Shown in pieces: positions 52,450-60,534 of a stretch of 64,000 nucleotides of DNA. Source of the stretch: Streptomyces lacrimifluminis (GTDB taxonomy: Bacteria > Actinomycetota > Actinomycetes > Streptomycetales > Streptomycetaceae); the NCBI RefSeq assembly GCF_014646095.1, contig NZ_BMMU01000013.1, forward strand, positions 1 to 64,000, given 5' to 3'. Position numbers and translations under genes: made by a program. Under the pieces are notes generated by a model. The model was not told the DNA's origin. It was given only the letters and a program-made list of their open reading frames with translations, and did no database searches. Within the stretch, counting starts at the first letter, position 1; each line of letters opens with the position of its first letter.

Positions 52450-53439
52450 TTACCCCCGCCCCCGAGACCGAGCCGCCCGAGCAATCACCACGACCGCCTT
52501 CTCCAACGCGTACTCGGGGTCGTCCCCGCCCCCCTTCACCCCCGCGTCGGCCACGGCAACCGCCCGCAACGCCTCAGCGACCCCGTCCGGAGTCCACCCC
52601 CGCATCTGCTGCCGCACCCGGTCGATCTTCCACGGCGGCATCCCCAGCTCCCGCGCAAGATCCGCCGGCCGTCCACCCCGCGCGGAGGACAGCTTCCCGA
52701 TCGCCCGCACCCCCTGCGCCAACGCACTGGTGATGAGCACCGGCGCGACCCCGGTCGACAACGACCACCGCAACGCCTCCAGCGCCTCAGCCGCCCGCCC
52801 CTCGACAGCCCGGTCGGCCACCTCGAAGCTCGACGCCTCGGCCCTCCCCGTGTAGTACCGCCCGACCACGGCCCCGTCGATCGTCCCCTCGACATCCGCG
52901 ACGAGCTGGGTCACCGCGGACGCCAGCTCCCGCAGATCACTCCCGATCGAGTCGACGAGCGCCTGGCACGCCTCGGGCGTTGCCGATCTCCCCGTCACCC
53001 GGAACTCCGACCGCACGAACGCCAGCCGATCCGCCGGCTTCGTCATCTTGGGACACGCCACCTCCCGCGCCCCCACCTTGCGCGCCGCGTCGAGCAGCCC
53101 CTTGCCCTTGACTCCCCCCGCGTGCAGCAGCACGAGGGTGATCTCCTCCGCGGGCGCCCCGAAGTACGCCTTCACGTCCTTGATCGTGTCGGCCGACAGA
53201 TCCTGCGCGTTGCGCACGACCACGACCTTGCGCTCCGCGAAGAGCGACGGACTGGTCAGCTCGGCCAGCGTGCCCGGCTGCAACTGGTCCGAGGTCAGGT
53301 CCCGTACGTCCGTGTCGGCGTCGGCGGCCCGGGCGGCGGCCACCACCTCCTGCACCGCGCGGTCGAGCAGGAGGTCCTCCTGGCCCACGGCAAGCGTGAC
53401 GGGGGCGAGAGGGTCGTCATGTGCGCTCTTCTTGGCCAT
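52450..53439 (-). CDS. holA: DNA polymerase III subunit delta
   Basis: This 329-aa clamp-loader delta subunit opens the sliding clamp. The family pattern is seen in APVTLAVGQEDLLLDRAVQEVV, LTSPSLFAERKVVVVRNAQDL and the C-terminal collar region (PPWKIDRVRQQMRGWTPDGVAEALRAVA). The start is the ATG at 53439 (MAKKSAHDD); an in-frame ATG four codons upstream is possible. It is convergent with rpsT. Confidence 0.94.
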   Translation of the reverse strand: MAKKSAHDDPLAPVTLAVGQEDLLLDRAVQEVVAAARAADADTDVRDLTSDQLQPGTLAELTSPSLFAERKVVVVRNAQDLSADTIKDVKAYFGAPAEEITLVLLHAGGVKGKGLLDAARKVGAREVACPKMTKPADRLAFVRSEFRVTGRSATPEACQALVDSIGSDLRELASAVTQLVADVEGTIDGAVVGRYYTGRAEASSFEVADRAVEGRAAEALEALRWSLSTGVAPVLITSALAQGVRAIGKLSSARGGRPADLARELGMPPWKIDRVRQQMRGWTPDGVAEALRAVAVADAGVKGGGDDPEYALEKAVVVIARAARSRGRG

Positions 53440-53557
53440 CCCCGAAAGCATCCCACGAGCCACTGACAACGCCGCCGCCCACCAAGCCCACCGACGCCTC
53501 CGGCAGACCGACACGGCAACCGCTACGGCGGCTACGGCGGCTACGGCTCCACACGAA

Positions 53558-53803
53558 CTACGGCTCCTCCCGCCATCCCTCCCACTCCCCCGCGAACTCG
53601 TCCAGCTCCTTCGGATCCAGCCGCCCCACCTCGTCCCGCAGCACCACGAGCCACTGCGCGTCCTCCGCGTCGTCCTCACCGGCCAGCGCGTCCCGTACGA
53701 GCTGCGGCTCCTCGTCGAGGCCGAACCGGTCACGCAGCGCCTCCACCACGTCCTCGGCGGCATCACGGTCGGGCAGCACAAGCACATGTCTCACATCGCT
53801 CAC
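53558..53803 (-). CDS. Small acidic hypothetical protein
   Basis: This acidic protein of about 81 aa begins SDVRHVLVLPDRDAAEDVVEALRDRFGLDEEPQLVRDALAGEDDAEDAQWLVVL and ends in a Trp/Glu-rich tail. There is no signal peptide or membrane helix. The alternation suggests a small alpha/beta (ferredoxin-like) fold. It lies between holA and NAT on the same strand. The GTG start has no strong RBS. The function is unknown. Confidence 0.65.
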   Translation of the reverse strand: MSDVRHVLVLPDRDAAEDVVEALRDRFGLDEEPQLVRDALAGEDDAEDAQWLVVLRDEVGRLDPKELDEFAGEWEGWREEP

Positions 53804-53852
53804 GCAGCCATTTTCCGCTACTCCGAAGCTTGGTCCAGTCGCTGCAGCCGCC

Positions 53853-54701
53853 TCAGTCGCCCCTGCCCGATCCCCGAATCGTCGGCACACCCGGCAGTTC
53901 GACCCCGAACCGCTCCCGGTACACAGCGAGCACCTCGCTGTCCGCCCCCAGCTCCCCCAGCTCCCTCACCTCCCTCTGCCCGTCTGGGGCCGTCACCGTG
54001 AGACTCCGGCCGCTGAGCGTGATCCGCCCGCCGTCCTCCGTGACCCGCGAACAGACCAGGGACCGCGTGAAGTGGGACTCCGGCGAGGTGCTGTGCCACC
54101 AGGCCCCCGCCACGAAGTCCCCGAGCACACGTGGCCGCAGCTCCAGCCGGTAACAACGACGGCCGTCCCGGACCACATCCAGGTCGCCGGAGTCCCCGCC
54201 CACTCCGCCTCCCCGTACACCCGCCCCGTCCGCCCCCGCCTCGACGATCCGGAACGTACCGCCCGGATCCTCCTGCTCGCCCCGCTGCCCGATCGCCAGC
54301 GGACAGTGGCTGTGCGCCCCGAAGCCCACGTCGACCAGCCAGTCGCCGCCGTCCCCCGTCCGCACCCGCAGCGCGAGATGGTCGTAGGGGATCCCGAGCC
54401 GCTCCCCGTCGCCGTACACCCGCGCCGCGAGCAACGTGACGTCGAAGCCCAGCGCCGTGAGCAACGCACCGAAGACACCGTTCAGTTCGTAGCAGAACCC
54501 GCCCCGACGGGCGCCCACCACCTTGTCGAACAGCCGGTTCTCCTCCAGGGCGATGTCCTCACCGAGATGGATCGAGAGGTTCTCGAAGGGCACCGACACC
54601 AGGTGCCGCAGTTGCAGCTCGCGCAGTACACCGGGAGTGGGCGACGCCGGGCGCTCGGCGCCCAGCCGACGGAGGTAGGCATCAGCCTGTGCGGAGTTCA
54701 T
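53853..54701 (-). CDS. Arylamine N-acetyltransferase
   Basis: This 282-aa NAT-family enzyme transfers acetyl from acetyl-CoA to arylamines or related acceptors. The catalytic triad is Cys in RRGGFCYELN, His in YDHLALRV and Asp in LVDVGFG. An unusual Gly/Ala-rich insertion near residues 155-172 (AGADGAGVRGGGVGGDSGD) interrupts the second domain. Its start lies four bases after the comEC stop, so it may be co-transcribed with comEA-comEC. Confidence 0.9.
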   Translation of the reverse strand: MNSAQADAYLRRLGAERPASPTPGVLRELQLRHLVSVPFENLSIHLGEDIALEENRLFDKVVGARRGGFCYELNGVFGALLTALGFDVTLLAARVYGDGERLGIPYDHLALRVRTGDGGDWLVDVGFGAHSHCPLAIGQRGEQEDPGGTFRIVEAGADGAGVRGGGVGGDSGDLDVVRDGRRCYRLELRPRVLGDFVAGAWWHSTSPESHFTRSLVCSRVTEDGGRITLSGRSLTVTAPDGQREVRELGELGADSEVLAVYRERFGVELPGVPTIRGSGRGD

Positions 54702-54705
54702 GGCC

Positions 54706-57378
54706 TCAGTTTCTCGCCACCCTCAGCTCCCGGCCCGCACCGACGACCGCCAACGCCCCGTCCTCGTCCGTCCGCAGCACCACCGCTCCTGCCTCCCTGA
54801 GCGCCGCCACCGTGCTGGGAGCGGGATGCCCGTACGTGTTCTCCGCGCCGCACGAGATGAGCGCCAGCCTCGGGGCCGCCGCCCGTATGAGGTCCGGGTC
54901 CTGATAGGCCGACCCGTGGTGGGCGACCTTGAGTACGTCCACGGCACGCACCTGCGCGGCGGCCGGCGAACTCAACAGCGCGCGCTGGGCCGGGGGTTCG
55001 AGGTCCCCGAGGAGGAGCAGCCGCAGCCCGGCCGACCGGACGAGCAGCGTGACACTGGCGTCGTTGGCGCCTTCCGGCTCGGGGGCCGGGGCCGGCCTCG
55101 GCCACAGCACCTCCCAGTCGAGGTCACCCGTCCGCCGCCGCTCACCGGCGACGGCACGCGTCACCGGGATGCGCCGCGCCGCCGCCTCCCTAAGTACGAA
55201 CTCGGCCTGCTCCTCGGGCTCCTCGAACCCCGTTGTCTCGATCGCGCCCACCGAGCGCCCGCGCAGCACGCCGGGCAGCCCGGCAACGTGGTCCGCGTGG
55301 AAATGGGTGAGGATCACGAGGGGCACCTTGGTGATGCCGAGTTCGCGCAGACAGTGGTCGACCAGTGCCGGGTCGGGTCCGGCGTCCACGACCACACCGG
55401 CGCCTTCCCCCGCCGCGAGCACGGTCGCGTCGCCCTGCCCCACGTCGCACATCGCGAACCGCCACCCGGGCGGCGGCCACCCCGTGATCACCCTGGTCAG
55501 CGGCGCCGGCCGCAGCACCACCAGGAGCAGCAGCACCCCGCAGGCCGCGCACCACCCCGGATGCTTCAGCAGGCGCGCGCCGACGAACACGACGAGCACC
55601 ATGCACAGCCCCAGCAGCAGCGCGCCCGTCCAACTGCCCGGCCAGTCCACTCCTCCGCCGGGCAGCGCGGCTCCGGTACGGGCGATGTCCACGATCCATC
55701 CCGCGGGCCAACTCGCGCCCCAGGCCAGCACCTTGGCCACCGGCAGCGCCACCTGAGCCGTGGCCAGCGCCGCGAAGCCCAGCACCGTGGCCGGGGCGAC
55801 GGCGAACTCCGCGAGCAGGTTGCACGGCACCGCCACCAGGCTCACCCGTGCCGACAGCACGGCCACGACGGGCGCGCACACGGCCTGCGCCGCACCGGCC
55901 GCGGCCAGCGCCTCGGCCAGGCGCGGCGGCACCCCACGCCTGCGCAACGCCGGGCTCCAGCGGGGCGCGAGGGTGAGGAGTGCGCCGGTGGCGAGGACGG
56001 AGAGCAGGAAGCCGTAACTCCGGGCCAGCCAGGGGTCGTACAGCACGAGCAGCAGAACCGCTGTCGCGAGCGCCGGAATCAGCGACCGGCGGCGCCCGGT
56101 CGCGAGGGCGAGCAGCGCGACGGATCCGCAGGCCGCGGCACGCAGCACACTCGGGTCGGGTCTGCACACGACGACGAATCCCAGGGTGAGCGCGCCACCG
56201 AGCAGTGCCGTGGTCCGGAGGGAGATACCCAGGCGGGGTGCGAGGCCACGCCGTTCGACCTGCTGGGCGAGGGCGGGTGGTCCGATGAGCAGGGCGAGGA
56301 GGATCGTGAAGTTCGCCCCGCTCACGGCCATCAGATGAGTGAGGTCGGTCTCCTTGAACGCCTCGTCCAGCTCGGGAGTGACGCGTGAGGTGTCCCCGAC
56401 GACCAGCCCGGGCAGCAGCGCCCGCGCGTCCGCCGGCAAGTCGTCGGTGGCGTCCCTCAGTCCCGCACGCAGGAGCCCCGCGAACCGCTGCGCCGCCGAG
56501 GGCTCCCTGACCACCTCCGGCGCCGCCCGGTCCCGTACCCGCAGCACGGCCGCGACCCGGTCACCGCCCGTCAACGCGGGCACGAGCCGTCCGGTCACCC
56601 GTAGGCGTGTGGACGGCAACAGCCCCAGCCAGGGTGACCGCTCCGGCCCGTCCGCCGCCTTCGCCGCCCGGCGGAACGGTCCCGTGCGCGTCGGCTTCGC
56701 GCCCACGGCGACGGTCACGAGCACGGGCGTCCGAGTCGCCACCGTGCTTCCGTCCGGCTTCTGGACGCGCCGGACATCGGCGTCGAGCAGTACGGCGGTC
56801 GGCAGGGCGTGGGCGCCCTGGATGCGGGGCCGGGTGAGTCGCGGATCGGAGGTGACCTCCAACTCGGCCGTCACATGGGCGTACTGCCGGGCCAGCCCCG
56901 GTACCGGCCCCCGCCGCAGATCGGCTCCGTGCAGCCCGGCGGAGACGGCAGCCGCGGCGACACAGAGCAGCACGGCAGCCACGGAAACCCGCGACCAGGT
57001 GCCCCACCGGGGCTGTCCCGTCGGCGGGAGACCGGATCCCCCGGAAGTACGGCGGACCAGCAGGAGCAAGCCGGCCGCGACCGAACAGGCGACCGCGACG
57101 CCGGTGACCCACCCGGGCGGGGCATCCAGCGCCAGCGCCGCCGTCGCCCAGGCTGCCAGTGCGGGCGGCACCAACCGCAGGTCGGTCGGCCCCTTCTGCC
57201 GGGGATGGGATTCCCCCAGCCGTTTCCCCGAGGCCGCGTGCACGGGCCGGCGGGCGCGAGGTGATCGGCGGGCGGGGGTGAGCCGGTCGTCGGGCGTGCG
57301 GGGCTCGTCCGGTGCCGGCCCGGCTGTCTCACGCCCGGGCGGGCCTTCGGATCGCGATGTGTGCGGTACCCGGCTCAT
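54706..57378 (-). CDS. comEC: ComEC/Rec2-type DNA uptake membrane protein
   Basis: This 890-aa polytopic protein has N-terminal hydrophobic helices from about residue 70, a DUF4131-like beta segment (about 110-290) with PGLVVGDTSRVTPELDEAFKETDLTHLMAVSGANFTILL starting the competence domain, and more helices. It ends in a C-terminal MBL-fold domain with VILTHFHADHVAGLPG. In competent bacteria it forms the channel for single-stranded DNA. Streptomycetes are not known to be naturally competent, so the role here is uncertain. Its start overlaps the comEA stop. Confidence 0.9.
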   Translation of the reverse strand: MSRVPHTSRSEGPPGRETAGPAPDEPRTPDDRLTPARRSPRARRPVHAASGKRLGESHPRQKGPTDLRLVPPALAAWATAALALDAPPGWVTGVAVACSVAAGLLLLVRRTSGGSGLPPTGQPRWGTWSRVSVAAVLLCVAAAAVSAGLHGADLRRGPVPGLARQYAHVTAELEVTSDPRLTRPRIQGAHALPTAVLLDADVRRVQKPDGSTVATRTPVLVTVAVGAKPTRTGPFRRAAKAADGPERSPWLGLLPSTRLRVTGRLVPALTGGDRVAAVLRVRDRAAPEVVREPSAAQRFAGLLRAGLRDATDDLPADARALLPGLVVGDTSRVTPELDEAFKETDLTHLMAVSGANFTILLALLIGPPALAQQVERRGLAPRLGISLRTTALLGGALTLGFVVVCRPDPSVLRAAACGSVALLALATGRRRSLIPALATAVLLLVLYDPWLARSYGFLLSVLATGALLTLAPRWSPALRRRGVPPRLAEALAAAGAAQAVCAPVVAVLSARVSLVAVPCNLLAEFAVAPATVLGFAALATAQVALPVAKVLAWGASWPAGWIVDIARTGAALPGGGVDWPGSWTGALLLGLCMVLVVFVGARLLKHPGWCAACGVLLLLVVLRPAPLTRVITGWPPPGWRFAMCDVGQGDATVLAAGEGAGVVVDAGPDPALVDHCLRELGITKVPLVILTHFHADHVAGLPGVLRGRSVGAIETTGFEEPEEQAEFVLREAAARRIPVTRAVAGERRRTGDLDWEVLWPRPAPAPEPEGANDASVTLLVRSAGLRLLLLGDLEPPAQRALLSSPAAAQVRAVDVLKVAHHGSAYQDPDLIRAAAPRLALISCGAENTYGHPAPSTVAALREAGAVVLRTDEDGALAVVGAGRELRVARN

Positions 57379-58487
57379 GGCTGCACAAGGTTGCGCAGAT
57401 CGGCGAAGCGGCGCTCGCCGATGCCGTTGACGTCGCGCAGCTCGTCCACGGACCGGTATCCGCCGTGCTGGGTGCGGTAGTCGATGATGTGCTGCGCCAG
57501 CACAGGGCCGACCCCCGGCAAGGTGTCGAGCTGATCCGTGGTGGCCGTGTTCAACGAAACAGGCGCCGCCGGCCCGGCCCCCGCCCCGCCCGCTGAGCCG
57601 CCCGCTCCCCCACCACCCGAGCCCACCACACCGCCCACGACCGCCCCCGGTACGGGCACAGCCCCGCCGACCACCACCTGTTCGCCGTCCACGAGGAACC
57701 GCGCGCGGTTGAGCCCGTCGGTCTTCGTACCGGGACGCACCCCGCCCGCGGCCCGCAGGGCGTCGGCGACCCTGGATCCGGTCGGCAGTCGATGCACTCC
57801 CGGCGCCCGTACCTTGCCACTGACGTCCACCACGATCTGGGCCCCGGCCGTTCCCGCGACGCTCCGGGGATTGGCCGCACCGTCCGCCCGCGCGGCCCCG
57901 AACGGAGCCGCCGCCCGCACCACCTCCGGTGCCCGAACGGGCTGCTCACGCCCGGTCCAGAAGTGCTGCACGGCCAGCACCGCGGCAGCGACCAGCACCA
58001 CCGTGAGCGCCATCACGCTCCGCCGCTCCAGACCGCACCGCACCTGCAACCACAGGGGCATCCGCTCCCGCATCGCGAGCCCGGCCCGTTCCTGCCAGGC
58101 CCCGGCAGCCCGACCGCCCACGGCTCCGGCGTCGGACCCGATGCCGCTGTCCGCAACGGCAGTCGCGGTGGTACCCCCGTCGATGTCCACGCCCGCACCG
58201 GAAACCCCACGCCCCGGCGGCCCGGGGAACCGCGCCCTCTCCCCGCCGTCCGCCGCCCCCGCATCCCGCTCACCACCCGGCGGTCCGTTCCCCGATTCCC
58301 TTCGTTCCAGCGCCTGTTCGCCGAAGAGCACCTCCGCCCGTCGGCGGATCTCGTCGGCCGACGCCTGATGCTGTCGGGCACGGCTGCGGGGCCGGCGATG
58401 GCCGTGGCGGACGCGGCCGTCGGACATCGGGCCGCGTCCCGGGCCGCTGGTCGGAGTGGTTGCGCGTGAACGTGATCGAAGTGCCAT
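57375..58487 (-). CDS. comEA: ComEA-type helix-hairpin-helix protein
   Basis: This DNA-binding protein of about 370 aa has a long basic/Ala-Gly-rich cytoplasmic N-terminus, a membrane helix (SVMALTVVLVAAAVLAVQHFW), an SLBB-like domain (VVDVSGKVRAPGVHRLPTGSRVADALRAAGG) and C-terminal tandem HhH motifs (LDTLPGVGPVLAQHIIDYR, VDELRDVNGIGERRFADLR). It is larger than typical ComEA because of the N-terminal extension. I use the ATG at 58487; a TTG at 58505 is possible. It is coupled to comEC by a four-base overlap. Confidence 0.88.
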   Translation of the reverse strand: MALRSRSRATTPTSGPGRGPMSDGRVRHGHRRPRSRARQHQASADEIRRRAEVLFGEQALERRESGNGPPGGERDAGAADGGERARFPGPPGRGVSGAGVDIDGGTTATAVADSGIGSDAGAVGGRAAGAWQERAGLAMRERMPLWLQVRCGLERRSVMALTVVLVAAAVLAVQHFWTGREQPVRAPEVVRAAAPFGAARADGAANPRSVAGTAGAQIVVDVSGKVRAPGVHRLPTGSRVADALRAAGGVRPGTKTDGLNRARFLVDGEQVVVGGAVPVPGAVVGGVVGSGGGGAGGSAGGAGAGPAAPVSLNTATTDQLDTLPGVGPVLAQHIIDYRTQHGGYRSVDELRDVNGIGERRFADLRNLVQP

Positions 58488-58639
58488 GTGCCGAGGATGG
58501 AGCAATCCACCACACTCGCGATGATCTTGCTCAATTCCGGTGGATTACCAGCCGGTTGTGGATAACTCCGTCACCCGCACGGATTCCACGCACCGACGGA
58601 ATCCCGTCCCCGGAGCCCTCCAAAACCCCCGCAGGCCCC

Positions 58640-59485
58640 TCACCGAGGCGAAACGACCACTCCCAGCAGCCCCGGTCCCGTATGCGCCCCGATCACTGCT
58701 CCGATCTCGCTCACGTGCAGCTCGGCCAGCCCCGGCACCCGGTCCCGCAACCGGTCCGCGAGGGCCGCTGCCCGGTCGGGGGCGGCCAGATGGTGAACGG
58801 CGATGTCGACCTGCGCCCCGCCCGCCTGTTCGGCGACGATCTCCTCCAGGCGGGCGATGGCCTTGGACGCCGTCCGTACCTTCTCCCGCAGCTCGATACG
58901 GCCGCCGTCCAGCTGCAGCAGCGGCTTCACGGCGAGGGCGGAGCCGAACAGGGCCTGCGCGGCGCCGATCCGGCCGCCACGGCGCAGATAGTCGAGGGTG
59001 TCGACGTAGAAGTAGGCGGACGTACCCGCGGCCCGCTTCTCCGCGGCGGTGACGGCCTCGTCCACCGTGCCGCCCGCTTCCGCCGCCTCGGCCGCGGCCA
59101 GCGCGCAGAACCCGAGGGCCATCGCCACCATGCCGGTGTCCACCACCCGCACGGGCACCGGCGCCTCACGGGCCGCCAGGACCGCGGCGTCGTACGTGCC
59201 CGAGAACTCGGCGGAGAGGTGCAGCGAGACGATGCCGGTGGCGCCGGACTCGGCGACCTTGCGGTAGGTCTCCGCGAAGAGCTGGGGGCTGGGGCGCGAG
59301 GTGGTGACGGACCGGCGTTTCTGGAGTGCCTGGGCCAGGGACCGGGCCGAGATCTCGGTGCCCTCCTCGAATGCCCGGTCGCCGAGGACCACGGTCAACG
59401 GCACCGCGATGATGCCGTGGCGCTCCATCGTCAGCGGCGGCAGGTAGGCCGTTGAATCGGTGACGATAGCGACATGGCGGGACAT
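58640..59485 (-). CDS. DegV family fatty-acid-binding protein
   Basis: This 281-aa two-domain DegV protein starts VAIVTDSTAYLPP and has SRPSPQLFAETYRKV, SLHLSAEFSGTYDAA and a C-terminal EIGAVIGAHTGPGLLGVVV, which binds the lipid head group. DegV proteins bind long-chain fatty acids and, in some Gram-positives, present them to a kinase. No kinase gene is adjacent. The start is the ATG at 59485; an upstream frame to 59536 lacks family sequence. Confidence 0.93.
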   Translation of the reverse strand: MSRHVAIVTDSTAYLPPLTMERHGIIAVPLTVVLGDRAFEEGTEISARSLAQALQKRRSVTTSRPSPQLFAETYRKVAESGATGIVSLHLSAEFSGTYDAAVLAAREAPVPVRVVDTGMVAMALGFCALAAAEAAEAGGTVDEAVTAAEKRAAGTSAYFYVDTLDYLRRGGRIGAAQALFGSALAVKPLLQLDGGRIELREKVRTASKAIARLEEIVAEQAGGAQVDIAVHHLAAPDRAAALADRLRDRVPGLAELHVSEIGAVIGAHTGPGLLGVVVSPR

Positions 59486-59566
59486 GAGCTGGAGGTTACC
59501 TGCCGTAGCTCGTGGGCGGCAGTCCGCCCCTGTCACCTGCGACGGGGCCGGAGCCGGCCCACCGGA

Positions 59567-60337
59567 TCAAGTCGTGCTCTCGGGACGGGGTTTCTTCTGC
59601 CAGGGGTAGACGGGCTGCTGGACCGGCGGGGTGATGGCCGGCCGCGTCTGTTCGGCGGCCCGGCGCGCGTCGGGGTTGTCCGGCCAGGTCTGCTGCGCCG
59701 CGGCGCCGTCGGCGGCCGGTGCCTCGGGCCACGGCGGCGGAGCGGGGGCGGGGGTGTCGGTCGGCGTGGGTGTCGCGGCAGGCGAGGGCTCCTCGGTCGT
59801 CCAGTGCCGCAGGGCGCCCGCCTCGACGTCTATCTGGCTCCTCAGGGCGTCCAGGTCGTCGTCCGCGAAACGGGTCGCCCGGTCCCGGGCCGCCCAGCGC
59901 AGCGAGTCGGCGGCGTGCGTGATCTGCTCGGTGCGTTCGCGCAGGGCGGGCAGTCGTGCGACGAGTGTCGCCCGGTCGGGCTCGGACTCCAGCCTCTTGA
60001 GTTCGGCGTCCAACTCGTGGCCGTGCGCGCTGAGCCGCTCGAAGAGGCCCAGGGACTCCTTGAGGGACTCGTCCTCGCCCACGCCCGCGTGCAGCGCGTC
60101 CTGCGTGGCACGCATCGACGTACGCAGCCTGAGCCTGAGCTGGGCCAGCTCGCCGGCCGGGCCGAGCTGCGCGTAGGTCTTGGCGCGCAGTGTGGTGTCC
60201 TCGACAGTGCGGCGGGCCTGCGAGATCGTCCGGTCCACACCCCTCTTGGCCGCGCCGACCACCTTCACGGTCGCGTACACGCCCAGCACGACGAACAGCA
60301 GGAAGAGCAGAGCGACAACGGCGACAGCGGCTTCCAC
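59567..60337 (-). CDS. Hypothetical single-pass membrane protein
   Basis: This protein of about 256 aa has an N-terminal membrane helix (AVAVVALLFLLFVVLGVYATVKVV), a long helical, probably coiled-coil region (about 30-190, rich in Glu/Arg/Leu) and a Pro/Thr/Ala-rich low-complexity C-terminus. AGGAGG lies six bases before the GTG at 60337, which decides the start over in-frame ATGs at 60352 and 60394. It follows the leuS terminator. The function is unknown. Confidence 0.75.
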   Translation of the reverse strand: MEAAVAVVALLFLLFVVLGVYATVKVVGAAKRGVDRTISQARRTVEDTTLRAKTYAQLGPAGELAQLRLRLRTSMRATQDALHAGVGEDESLKESLGLFERLSAHGHELDAELKRLESEPDRATLVARLPALRERTEQITHAADSLRWAARDRATRFADDDLDALRSQIDVEAGALRHWTTEEPSPAATPTPTDTPAPAPPPWPEAPAADGAAAQQTWPDNPDARRAAEQTRPAITPPVQQPVYPWQKKPRPESTT

Positions 60338-60395
60338 GGCGCTCCTCCTCATACCGGTAGCGGCCTTCGCGCCGCTCTTCAACGGTAAACGCAAA

Positions 60396-60434
60396 GGGCA
60401 GGCCCGGAGTTCCGAAAGAACCCCGAACCTGCCC
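60396..60434 (-). terminator. leuS terminator hairpin
   Basis: GGGCAGG (60396-60402) pairs with CCTGCCC (60428-60434). An inner GTTC/GAAC stem extends it. It lies 100 bases beyond the leuS stop codon. Confidence 0.7.
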
Positions 60435-60534
60435 GTAGGGGACTACCCCGAGCGGCCCGACGGACCGCCCGCGCCTACACCTGCGCGATCGCCCGTATCA
60501 GCCTTTGCGGCAACGCCTCCACCGACGCCCGCAC

